From: Entamoeba invadens IP1 | Lineage: Eukaryota > Evosea > Mastigamoebida > Endamoebidae | Assembly: GCF_000330505.1 (NCBI RefSeq) | Contig: NW_004191814.1 | Location: forward strand, 308,107-326,044 | Reading direction: 5' to 3' | DNA length: 17,938 bases | Shown: positions 8,698-17,239 of the stretch, in pieces | Numbering within the stretch: position 1 is the first letter of the stretch | Layout of the letters: each line of letters begins with the position of its first letter | The notes under the pieces: generated by a model | Seen by the model: the letters and a program-made list of their open reading frames with translations, nothing else | Database searches by the model: none | Told to the model about the DNA's origin: nothing | Position numbers and translations under genes: made by a program

Positions 8698-9726
8698 ATG
8701 ATAGGAGCAGTTTCTATGTCTGTTGAACATGAGCTTTCGAAAATTAAGGACAAGCACGTTCGGAATTACTTGAACTCTATCGGGCTGACATCTAAAGCCA
8801 ATTTTCTTTCGAAAATTGAGCTATTTACCAGCTCTCTTTCCAAAAATGTTCAATCTGAACTTCTCTCTCTTTCACCAAAAAGCACTGATCTTTTTCCAGT
8901 TGACAAAAGTTACTTCGAACGATACTCAAAACTCAAGAACCTTTCAAGATCGCGAAATGATGACGAGATTTCGAAATTTATCGGAACGATCACCAAAACA
9001 GATCTTGAGATTCTTGCTTCAGAATATTTTTGTGGAACGATGCTCTCTCAGATTGTCCGTGATTGTGCTGTAATGAAACTTTTACCTCCAGATTTGTCAA
9101 AAGTAGCTGCAGAGACGCTTTGTAATCGCATGGAGTTGTCAATCAGGGTGCAACAGTGCCTCTGTAAAAAGCCACAAAGCGAAAATAAAGAAACTATAAA
9201 AGTCAATGATGTCAAAGCGTGCGACGAGAATACCTGCATTTCGGAATGCATGAGCTCATTAACGCAGTGGACGAAGACGACAAGTGCAAAGTTACTCTTT
9301 GACACTGACACAGCCGAGTCTTCCGTTCAATGTTTGCGCTCTGAAATAGAAACCCATCACAAAATTGCGGTTCTTTGTTTCGCCTCAGACGGCACTTCGT
9401 TCGGCGCGTTCTTCGAGAAAGTTCCAGGAGATTGCGAGATTGACAATTCTCATTTTATTTTCTCTGTTTATCGGAACGGCTCAAGACATTTAAAGAGGTT
9501 TAGTCAGAGAAAAAACATAAAAGCGTGTGCTTCTTTTTTGGAGAAGAAGTCCAATTTAATGGTGTGGGGAAATACAGTTGGTTATATCTCCCTTGGCTCA
9601 TTGGGTAAGGAAAAGAGTATTTGTTGCTTCCTTTCAAATACGTATGACTGTGAAGATGAAGACTTGACTGGGAATAACTGGGTTGCCTTTACGATCAAGC
9701 GTGTGGTCATCATACAAGTGTCATGA
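8698..9726 (+). CDS. TLDc-domain protein
   Basis: This intronless gene encodes 342 residues. Residues about 1-180 are predicted helical, with no signal peptide or membrane span. Residues about 190-342 match the TLDc fold as seen in Entamoeba proteins: LTQWTKTTSAKLLFDTD, then a strand with IAVLCFASDGTSFGAFFE, then SHFIFSVYRNG, and a C-terminal run of strands ending in NNWVAFTIKRVVII. TLDc proteins in other eukaryotes bind and regulate the V-ATPase or act in oxidative-stress protection. Entamoeba carries many divergent copies whose function is unknown. The ATG at 8698 is the first in frame; the one at 8716 is equally possible. The neighbours are unrelated by function. Confidence 0.75.
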   Translation: MIGAVSMSVEHELSKIKDKHVRNYLNSIGLTSKANFLSKIELFTSSLSKNVQSELLSLSPKSTDLFPVDKSYFERYSKLKNLSRSRNDDEISKFIGTITKTDLEILASEYFCGTMLSQIVRDCAVMKLLPPDLSKVAAETLCNRMELSIRVQQCLCKKPQSENKETIKVNDVKACDENTCISECMSSLTQWTKTTSAKLLFDTDTAESSVQCLRSEIETHHKIAVLCFASDGTSFGAFFEKVPGDCEIDNSHFIFSVYRNGSRHLKRFSQRKNIKACASFLEKKSNLMVWGNTVGYISLGSLGKEKSICCFLSNTYDCEDEDLTGNNWVAFTIKRVVIIQVS

Positions 9727-10952
9727 TGCTTCTGGTTGATAATTGTTTTGTTTAACACTTAAAATAACGCCCCTTTTTTTGTTTTGGCCTGTTTTTATCG
9801 GGATATTAATACAATTTTTGATGATTTTCCTTTTTTAGCTGGTGTATTGTTAATGCACATAATATAAACTCTAAAAAAACGGAAATTAATTTAATAAACT
9901 CAAGATTTCCCGATTTTTAGACCACTTGAATTTTGTTCATTGTTATTTAAAGTGTTAATGCTTTTTGTTTTTGAAAAAGGTCTTTAAAACAAAATATATT
10001 TTGTGTTTTAAAACATTTTTGATATTCAAGAATATCTTGTTTTGTATGGGGTTTTTAATATGCAAATTAAAAGTTTTAAAAGTTGTTTACCCCATTTTAG
10101 TTTATATTATAGCAATTATATCAGTTGATATAAAAACAAAACAAATAATCGAGTCAGTCTTTTAACGTTGTCCTTTCTCCAAAAGTTGTCATTTTTGCAG
10201 AAAATAGACAAAAAATCCTTTAAATAATTGGGATTTAGGTAATAAATCATAAAAACGGTAAAAAAATTGAAACAATGATTTTCTAGCGTTTCGAAACATT
10301 TCCCGATATATTCTAGTTATTAATATCTAAAAACGGGAACAACATTTAGAGGATGAATCTTTAATATGTTTTGACAAAAAACAATTTGTTTTATATCATA
10401 ACATCATAATTTAAATAAAAATGGTTTTACAAGCTAATAAGATAATAATAAATTACTATTTTTTTATTGAAAAACAAAAATAAAAATGGAAACTCCATTT
10501 TTTTAATTGTATTAACTTTAGTTATTATTTAACAATTCATAAAACACAATTATTTTTTAATAAATACCCAATTGATTCAATTAAAAAACAACAAGATAAT
10601 TAAAACGACAAAAAGATTTAAACTAATTTAATCACCCGAAACAATGCGAAAATCTATAAAGTAACTTGTCATTGTAACATTTTTATTGATAAATGGTTTT
10701 CTACAAAACTGCCTGTTTTTTATAGTTTTATTTTAGTTATTATTATTATTACATTATAATAACAATACCAATAAAAATAATAATTATAACAATTTAAAAT
10801 AAAAAGTTTATTTATTTCAAATATTCCAATAACATTAAACAGTGCCAAATTGTCTTTTTTTGGAAAGAACAAATCATGTTGCATTGAAAACGATAACAAA
10901 AAAAACAAGATAAAACTGTACCCAAAACTTCTAAACCTAATATTTGTGAGCA
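9727..10952. other. Long AT-rich spacer
   Basis: About 1.2 kb without a credible gene. A 66-codon frame at 9965-10165 has only Ile/Leu/Lys/Phe-rich composition, as expected from A/T sequence. The spacer holds one copy of a short repeat shared with 15222-15260 (listed separately) and an imperfect stem with TTCCCG and CGGGAA arms at about 10300-10340. Confidence 0.6.
10151..10189 (+). repeat. Short dispersed repeat, copy A
   Basis: This 39-base segment aligns without gaps to 15222-15260 at about 32 of 39 positions. The best block, about 19 of 21, contains CAGTCT, one variable base, then TTAACGTTGT. It is less AT-rich than the sequence around it. The origin is unknown; it may be a scrap of an interspersed element. 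Confidence 0.4.
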
Positions 10953-11354
10953 ATGGAAGTCGAGATGGATACCGCACAAGCGAAGGCTGAAATGGTGAAT
11001 AAAGTTGAGATAAGTTACAACCAACAGCCGAGTCTTTATGATAACAGCAATACAGTTTCTTCTACAGAGAACAACAGTATTCTATTACTTTCATCGATAT
11101 TTTTCGTCTTAGGTTTTGTGTTCTGTCCAGGCTATTTTTGTGTTTCATGTATATGTTCTATGAGAGATGGGACAAATTGTTGTGCTCGTTGGTTTGGTGC
11201 TTGTTCCTGTTTATTCTTTATTCTTTTTGTTATTATCATACTTATAGTAATTGCTGTTGTTGTAATCGTGCTGCTCACTTTAGTCTTCGGTATAGCTGTC
11301 TTTGCATTTTTCCCTGTGCCAGCCACATCTGGATATGGAGAATTTCCTGTGTGA
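10953..11354 (+). CDS. Small membrane protein with two hydrophobic segments and a Cys-rich loop
   Basis: This intronless gene encodes 133 residues of no recognised family. Residues 1-42 are polar, with no signal peptide. Residues about 43-67 are a first hydrophobic span. A loop at about 68-85 has cysteines in and around CICSMRDGTNCCARWFGAC. Residues about 86-120 form a long, strongly hydrophobic Ile/Val-rich stretch. A short tail, PVPATSGYGEFPV, ends the protein. The layout suggests a two-span integral membrane protein with both ends on the same side. The cysteines near the membrane could be lipidated or disulphide-bonded. An alternative is that the second stretch is one membrane-spanning hairpin. 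Confidence 0.55.
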   Translation: MEVEMDTAQAKAEMVNKVEISYNQQPSLYDNSNTVSSTENNSILLLSSIFFVLGFVFCPGYFCVSCICSMRDGTNCCARWFGACSCLFFILFVIIILIVIAVVVIVLLTLVFGIAVFAFFPVPATSGYGEFPV

Positions 11355-11556
11355 CATTAAATCTTTGCAACTTTAGACGTTCATAAATCATTATGTTATA
11401 TTTATTTATGTTTTCGTGTGTTATTTAAATAATTTTTATATTTATAATATATATATTATAAAATATAATAAATAAAATATAATAAACACTAAATAAATAA
11501 ATAACAACAAATCAATAACAAATAATTGTCTGTACATTCACTCAGTCATTTGTGAG

Positions 11557-13497
11557 TTAAAAGTGGATGTTTACAACACGTGGGGGAGTACTAGTTTTTT
11601 CGGAGTATCCATGTTTAATACTCTCTTCGATTTCGGACGTCCTAAATGATTCATTACTTTCCTCTTCGATCACTTCGAGTGTTTTTGGTGTTTTTTTCTT
11701 TTCAGCAAATATCCTTAAAACGACAGGACGCTTGTTCTCCTCTTTTTTGTGTGGGGAGAGAGTTGACTTTCTGACACAGATTGATGAGTATGAAGTTTCT
11801 AAGTGAAAACCATTCACAACTTCTTTCTCTTTCTCGTCCACTTTACTCGCCTTCTTGTCTTTCTTGTCACATTTCTTGAAGACAGAACCTAACGCCCCCC
11901 AACTCGTTGCAAATCCTTTCTTCTTTGGAACCACAGAACTTGGTTTCACTTCTTTTGGTTCAAGTTCGTCAAAAGGAGACACTCTGAGTAAGTTACTTTC
12001 TCGTTCGCTGAGTGAGTTTTGTGACTTTGAGAGTCGGCTTTCTCTTAAAAAGGTCAATACGTCAAGTTCCTTCTCGTCTTCTTGTTTCTTCAATTCTTCA
12101 AGATGGAGAGCCAAGTCGTAGTTTTTGATCTTTTTCATCATTAAAGCCTGCTTGTAATTTTCTATGAGCGTCTTAACACGGTTCAACTCTGACTCTTTCT
12201 TTTTCGCTTCTTCTAACGTCGCACTGAAGTACATCTGAAAGTTCTTTGCGAAGTTGGAAATCTTTTGTAACACGTCGTTGTAGACCAAGAAATCTTCCAA
12301 ACTTGAATTTGGGATCTCAAGCGCCTTCATTAATTGGACACTGACGTCTTGTGTTAAGTTTCGTTTGATAGGAACTATAGATGTTTGTATAAGACTAATT
12401 ATGTCATCATAGTCGTGTCTGAACGGCTCAAATTTTTGTGTTGCATTGGTGTGTGCTGTTTTGATCACTTTGTCCAATATATCGACCGTTTTCTTCTCAA
12501 CTAATAAACTAAGGTCAGAGTCGACTGTTTGTGACGTTGGTGTTATCAATGAAAGAAGTGTTTCTCCCACAAAAACTATGTTGTCCACACACTCCTCCAC
12601 TGAACTCCCAAATTTACGAAGTAAGGCTCTTTTGCTGTTGAGATAGGGTATAATAACACATTGAATGAAAACCCTGACCAATTCCGAGAAACAGATCTCA
12701 ACAAGGTAGTGGTCGTCCTTCTTTTTTTCAAGAGTAGATTCTGTTCGTAAAATGTAGTTAATAACATCTGCATATTCGTTAGGAACAAGATTTGTGTTCA
12801 CACTGATACAATCTAATATCCTTGAGACACACAATTTGAGGATGTTGTACGACTCACTCGACTTCTTGAGCATTTCTTCTGTGAATTCGGATTTGTTTGT
12901 ATTCAGGAACTTGGGCTCGAGTTTTGAAAAAAGTTGTTTTTCAAAAAGGAATTTGTTGAGCGAAGCAATTTGAAAAGGTTCCATATAAGTCAACGAATAG
13001 ACTCTATTGAAAATGGTGAAAAACCGGTTGAATTCCATTTCGCTCTGATTTCTGGTGTTTGGAAGAAACTCTTGTTTGTATGCCCAGTAGAAAAGTTCTC
13101 TTAAGCGATTTTGTGACTTGAAGTAGTTGACCACAATCGTTGCGTTTCTCAAACACAGAGTGTCATCAATATCGTACATCAACTAGTGGTTATTTCAAAG
13201 AAAACAAAACGTGGTTTTGGTAGTAACAAACATTCCGGCAAATTGAAAGGAGAAGGCCAGAGTCACAATCGAGAAGAAGTTGCTCCAATACGCTGGTATC
13301 AATCATTGATTTCTTTAGAATGAACAAAAAGAGATTCTCTGCACCTATGCTGACTTCAATATCTTTTTTTCGTATCTGATTGGATGAAGTTAAAAAATAT
13401 CGAGACAAGAAAGACTAAATTTGAAACAACTGCAAATGTTTTTATTATTCAGGTTTGCCGGAAGTTCTTGTTGTTTTTTCGTAATGTAACAGTCCAT
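11557..13497 (-). CDS. Divergent RasGAP/IQGAP-like protein with coiled-coil tail, split by intron(s)
   Basis: This is probably a Ras-family GTPase-activating or IQGAP-like scaffold. The main exon, complement 11557-13182, joins complement 13232 and beyond through a GTTTGTT...TAG intron in phase 0. The all-helical GAP region (about 50-280) follows the family order: NYFKSQNRLRELFYWAYKQEF, then ILDCISVNTNLVPNEY, then ELVRVFIQCVIIPYLN in place of the FLR(F/Y)xNPA signature. That signature is degraded, and the arginine finger cannot be assigned. Residues about 390-450 look coiled-coil and the last 150 are Lys/Glu/Ser-rich. The 5' end is uncertain. The exon frame is open to 13408 without ATG. Joining ATG 13497 through a second intron (13345-13427, GTTTCA...TAG) gives 602 residues; starting at ATG 13306 gives 566. 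Confidence 0.6.
13183..13231 (-). other. Spliceosomal intron in RasGAP-like gene
   Basis: On the minus strand the donor GTTTGTT begins at 13231 and CACTAG ends at 13183, for 49 bases. Both match the Entamoeba consensus. Without splicing, the upstream frame meets a stop at 13190-13192. With splicing, the product reads LLLSICRN joined to LMYDIDDTLCLRN. Confidence 0.85.
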
Positions 13498-13591
13498 CTT
13501 CAATTATAAATAATACAACAAAAAGTTTTTTTATTTGTTTATATTAAGTTTTCGGTTAATTGTTATACACTTTTTTCTAAGATAAAAGATA

Positions 13592-13708
13592 ATGTGGATT
13601 AAACACCCTTTTTGGGACAAAATAAAATCAAATGGTGCAAGCGAGTTGGATTTGCAAACAATTTGGAGGAACAAAAAATTGGTAATAAAATTATCAATCC
13701 CAAAATAG
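13592..13708 (+). CDS. Very short ORF of uncertain reality
   Basis: ATG at 13592 opens 38 codons ending at TAG 13706-13708. The peptide begins MWIKHPFWDKIKSNG. Its balanced residue use, with three tryptophans, is unusual for random A/T sequence. No family is recognised, and no GTTTGT donor is seen that would extend it. It lies upstream of, and divergent from, the RasGAP-like gene. It may be a first exon, a remnant, or chance. Confidence 0.15.
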   Translation: MWIKHPFWDKIKSNGASELDLQTIWRNKKLVIKLSIPK

Positions 13709-14267
13709 ACCTGTACTCACCAAAAACATCTAATATTTTGCTCATTAATATAAAAGAAATTGAGAATTGGAAAAAATAATAATTCTTTATTTAATAACTC
13801 TGTGTATTTCTTATTCCATCATTTGTAAAATTTACTAGATATTATCAGCATTTTTAGAATCTGGTAATTCAATTATACGTCAAAGATGGGTGTCATTCTG
13901 TGTTTTAAAATAACATTTTTTCTAGAACAGAAGGAGTATGATATAAATAACGTATAACCATTTGATGCCGAGAAGGAACCGAGGGGTTAAGACTATAAAA
14001 ACGGGAGTTTCAAAAAAGAAAAATTACACCTTAAGTAAAACTACATTCAGTTAGTCGACTGCGATTGATTCAGAGCCCAATCTCTATGGTTATTTCACAC
14101 AGATTAATAAATTTTCCCGATTAATATAAATAACGAAATGTAAAAAACAAATAAATTTTTTAAATTGTCTAATTGTTAAATTCAGTTTTTGTAAGGAAAT
14201 TATTTAAACTTATTATAATTAATAGTCAAAACTATTAAATACTAATTTACATTTATTTTACAAAGTT

Positions 14268-14307
14268 TATTATTATATTATTATATTATTATATTATTAT
14301 ATTATTA
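14268..14307 (+). repeat. Tandem repeat, five copies of TATTATTA
   Basis: Five exact head-to-tail copies of the octamer TATTATTA occupy 40 bases, followed by TAA. This is a microsatellite-like tract in the AT-rich spacer, and its copy number probably varies between strains. Confidence 0.9.
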
Positions 14308-15221
14308 TAAATTTATTATTTGGTGGTTTAAAAATAAATCTTAAAGAGTGTTAACGTGATAGACCACTTTTATGTGGATGGCTTTGGAAATCTTACACAT
14401 TTGTGTTGTAATTGATATAAAATTTACCTAAGAGTTTACAAAAAAATACGTTTTTTGGACCGAATTCATAAAAAACCGATTTTTTTGAAAGTTAAAACAG
14501 AAAAAACAAATTTTATTTTTAGTAAAAGTCATCTTTTACTTTTACCATTTAAATGAATTTGCCTCAAAAAAAAACAATTTTGTTAAAAATTTTAACACTA
14601 AAGTTTTTTATTAATTAACTTTAATTTATTTAATTAATTGTAAAACTATATGTAATCAAAAAAATATTGAAATTGAAAAATATTATTTTTTTATAAAATA
14701 TAATTTGTCATTAAATACTATGGTATAGTTAACTGTGGATAGGCTGAAAAGGTGTGGATGGTAAATATAGATAGACAATTGTTATTATTATGTGTTAAAT
14801 GAAATGAGTAACATGCATTGTTTTTTTAGTGGTTTTTGTTGGTATTTGCCGTATAGCAATATGTTATAAATTTGAGCAATTTACAATTGTTATATAATTA
14901 AAATTTAACTTATGGTTAAAATGCGGTATTTTGCCATTTAACTTTTTAAAGTTTTTAAAGTAAAAAATAAATTTAATTTAACTATGTTAATAGAAATTGT
15001 TTTTGTGATTATTTTGTCATTTTTATGTTCATAAATAATATACTATTGTAATATAATTTATTGTTATTAATTAATAGTTTAGTTTAGACATAAAACCTTT
15101 GTCTTTAACATTTTCAACAAAACCAGTATATTATTTAGGATGTAAAACCCTTCTTTATAAGTATAATTTGCGTAAACTAAAAGGGCTTTATTTAACAAAT
15201 TTCAATTCCCAAATATTACTA

Positions 15222-15260
15222 GAGGCAGTCTGTTAACGTTGTTCACTCCCCAAACGTTGT
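15222..15260 (+). repeat. Short dispersed repeat, copy B
   Basis: This is the partner of the copy at 10151-10189, on the same strand. Here the segment contains GAGGCAGTCTGTTAACGTTG and ends in CCAAACGTTGT, so the motif AACGTTGT occurs twice within 40 bases. Confidence 0.4.
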
Positions 15261-15547
15261 TTTTTCGTGTTATATTATTAGAACAATAGAAAGTTCCCAC
15301 AATAAACAAAACTGTCGGCAAAAAAACAATAATGTTTACCATATTAAACTCAGTTTTTTTTTTAGCAATTCCCGTTCTAAGAAGTGTTAACTCAATAATT
15401 AGTATTAACTTAACACACCCATTTTTCCTATTAATAGAGTTGTATAAATAAAAAATAGTACATCAAACCAAAATAAAAATAAGTGTTAATTTAAATAATA
15501 TATGGTAATATTTAGTAATAATTGACATCAAAAATAACACATTCAAA

Positions 15548-16396
15548 TTAAAATTTCAATCTTTTTTCAAAATCTGCCATATACTCAATGCATTCAGTTT
15601 CAGTTATTTCAACATTTATTGATTCGTATTTGAGAATATGATTAATTAAACACAAAGTTTTTTTTCACAATCATTAGTGAAAGGCTTTTGTTGTGGACAT
15701 GGTATTTCAATTATAGTGGTTGGCAATCCAATGGCATCAAAGCATTTCATTTTAATCAAAAATGAGTTAAATTCGCTTTATACTTTATTACCGTCCCATT
15801 TAACTTTATTAGTAAAACAAATTAATGAATCCATTTTATAACAATTAAATTCATACTTATTTTCAAACAATTCTAATTTGTAAACAAGTGTAAACGAATG
15901 ACCACCACCATCTTTAATATTAAAAGGTATAATAATAAACTTTTTGTCACAAATAAACTTGTAATTTTCACAAATATTGTAAACGCGAAGTGGATCACTT
16001 TCCATTAAAAAATTGATATTTAGCAATAGCAACGAATCTATTATAACCATTTGATCTTTTAAATACAAATTAGTTAAAAATACATTCATTTTTAACATTT
16101 TTATCTGTTAATTTAATAACAAGTACAATTGTGTCACAAAATTCAGAAACACACTCTTTTACAACATCACAGCATTTTTTGTTTATTTTGTTGTGTTTTA
16201 TGTCAGTGTTTATAACAGAAATATTATTGTGATCAACGTACAAAAATGTGCTTTGAATAAACTTTTTGGTTATAACAAAGTTGTACAGTCCACACACGAA
16301 TTGAATCACGTGTTCATATAGATCATCGTCCTATAAATAAGGATGTTGAAAAAAATCTCCACATTGTAGAAAACCTGCACTTTTCATTTTTGCCAT
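15548..16396 (-). pseudogene. Ulp1/C48-like cysteine protease, disrupted
   Basis: Read on the minus strand from ATG 16396 (MAKMKSAGFLQCGDFF), about 283 codons are recoverable across three frame segments. Catalytic-type motifs appear in order: His in GGGHSFTLV (codon 15898-15900), Asp in YKMDSL (15829-15831), Gln in CPQQK (about 15688-15693) and Cys in NDC (15667-15669). This matches the H-D-Q-C order of Ulp1/adenain-like peptidases. Breaks seen are an in-frame TAG at 16331-16333, a frameshift within 16070-16098, an in-frame TAA at 15778-15780 and a frameshift near the A-run at about 15661-15666. The last frame ends at TAA 15548-15550. Glu follows the catalytic Cys where the family usually has Gly. 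It is probably the maturation protease of a Polinton-like element. A host SUMO-protease-like origin or another transposon cannot be excluded. Confidence 0.65.
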
Positions 16397-16713
16397 TTTT
16401 TATATTATTTAAGACAGAAAAAAAATATTTTTTTATTGAACCACTTCCCAAAAAAACAGAATAAAAAAATAATAATGAAAATGTGTAAATATTTGGAATT
16501 TTTTATCTTTTTTGTTATTTTTCAACAAAAATTAATTTTTATATATTTTTAGATGTTTTTAAGAAAAGTCCCTTCAAACGAAATTGTGCTGATTTCGTGC
16601 ACCTTTCGGGAACACTCAATCCTCACAATTTCGTCGCTTCGCTCCGTTATTTAGGTTTAATTATTATAGTGTTATTATTTTAAAGTGATAATTTAATTTT
16701 TTGTAAGTCTAAA
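16397..16713. promoter_or_regulatory. Divergent intergenic region with a less AT-rich patch and inverted repeat
   Basis: Between the divergent protease remnant and the 107-codon ORF, bases 16567-16650 are much less AT-rich than the flanks. They hold a perfect 11-base inverted repeat: ACGAAATTGTG at 16578-16588 and CACAATTTCGT at 16624-16634. GTCGCTTCGCTCCG follows directly. The placement suggests a bidirectional control region of the element, or an internal repeat or terminus. No function can be assigned from the sequence. Confidence 0.4.
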
Positions 16714-17037
16714 ATGACAACTACTATGGAACGTATTATTAAAGCCATTAAAAAGAAATGTGTTTATAATACAGAGATAAATAATCACGAAGTTGATTTA
16801 TACTATAGAGTTGAATCTAAGGAATTATATCAAATTAAGGACGACACTGTCAAATTAATCAAACCCAGAGTTAGTAAATATAGTGATGATTGGGTTAGAT
16901 ATAGTATCAAAGATAATAATCATAAAGGAATGACATTTAGTAATAAACCACTAAGAAAATATCATGTTGATAAATTTAAATTTAAACCAGAATCTGAATG
17001 TAAAGATTTAGATGACTTTTTAAGTCAATTCATATAA
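16714..17037 (+). CDS. Hypothetical 107-residue protein in mobile-element remains
   Basis: An intact ORF runs from ATG 16714 to TAA. The product is charged and Lys/Asp-rich, with no signal peptide or membrane span. It starts with a basic helix (RIIKAIKKKC), continues with predicted strands (VDLYYRVESKELYQIKDDTV) and ends in an acidic segment (LDDFLSQFI). I do not recognise the family. It converges on the polymerase pseudogene and diverges from the protease pseudogene. It is probably an element-encoded accessory protein. It is undamaged although both neighbours are broken, perhaps only because it is short. The strong A/T bias of its codons matches the neighbouring element sequence. Confidence 0.55.
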   Translation: MTTTMERIIKAIKKKCVYNTEINNHEVDLYYRVESKELYQIKDDTVKLIKPRVSKYSDDWVRYSIKDNNHKGMTFSNKPLRKYHVDKFKFKPESECKDLDDFLSQFI

Positions 17038-17104
17038 ACTCTCGTATTATATTATATATTTTTTAGTATTTCTTAGATGTTATCAGATGTTGTCATACTT
17101 TATA

Positions 17105-17154
17105 AGATTATTTCAAATTAATTATTTTTAATTTTTATTTTTATAAAATAATCT
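17105..17154. other. Inverted repeat between convergent genes
   Basis: AGATTATTT (17105-17113) pairs with AAATAATCT (17146-17154) around a 32-base A/T loop. It lies between the 3' ends of the 107-codon ORF and the polymerase remnant. It may only be a chance A/T palindrome; a role in 3' end formation is speculative. Confidence 0.25.
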
Positions 17155-17239
17155 CAAATGATTTCAAACCAAAAATAGACTAAAATATGCTGGGAACATA
17201 TAAAAGTCTATTATATAATTGGTTACGAATAAGTTGTCT

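Larger units (their letters stand above)
13498..15547. other. Two-kilobase AT-rich spacer before mobile-element remains
   Basis: I find no credible full gene here. It contains a 38-codon ATG frame (listed separately), an octamer tandem repeat, one copy of the dispersed repeat, and a patch at about 13960-14100 that is less AT-rich. That patch includes GCCGAGAAGGAACCGAGG and has no tRNA-like fold that I can draw. At 14353-14421 a short frame reads SVNVIDHFYVDGFGNL and stops after 25 codons, probably by chance. The left limit of the mobile element could lie anywhere in this spacer. Confidence 0.5.

Noticed and set aside
9965..10165. A 66-codon plus-strand frame with hydrophobic composition
   Set aside because: It is only Ile/Leu/Phe/Lys-rich, as any A/T-rich frame would be. 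It has no domain, no balanced residue use and no promoter-like context.
10300..10340. A TTCCCG...CGGGAA stem as a transposon end or terminator
   Set aside because: The arms pair for only about six bases with a long A/T loop. CCCGA motifs recur in the spacer without a shared flank, so there is no support for a defined element.
10720..11024. Minus-strand frames overlapping the start of the small membrane protein gene
   Set aside because: They are shadows. The plus-strand frame has the better protein signature and an ATG start, and the antisense frames are A/T-driven.
13970..14010. A possible tRNA or small RNA in the less AT-rich patch
   Set aside because: I could not draw a cloverleaf, find a T-loop GTTCRANNC, or place an acceptor stem. 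It may still be transcribed, but nothing shows it.
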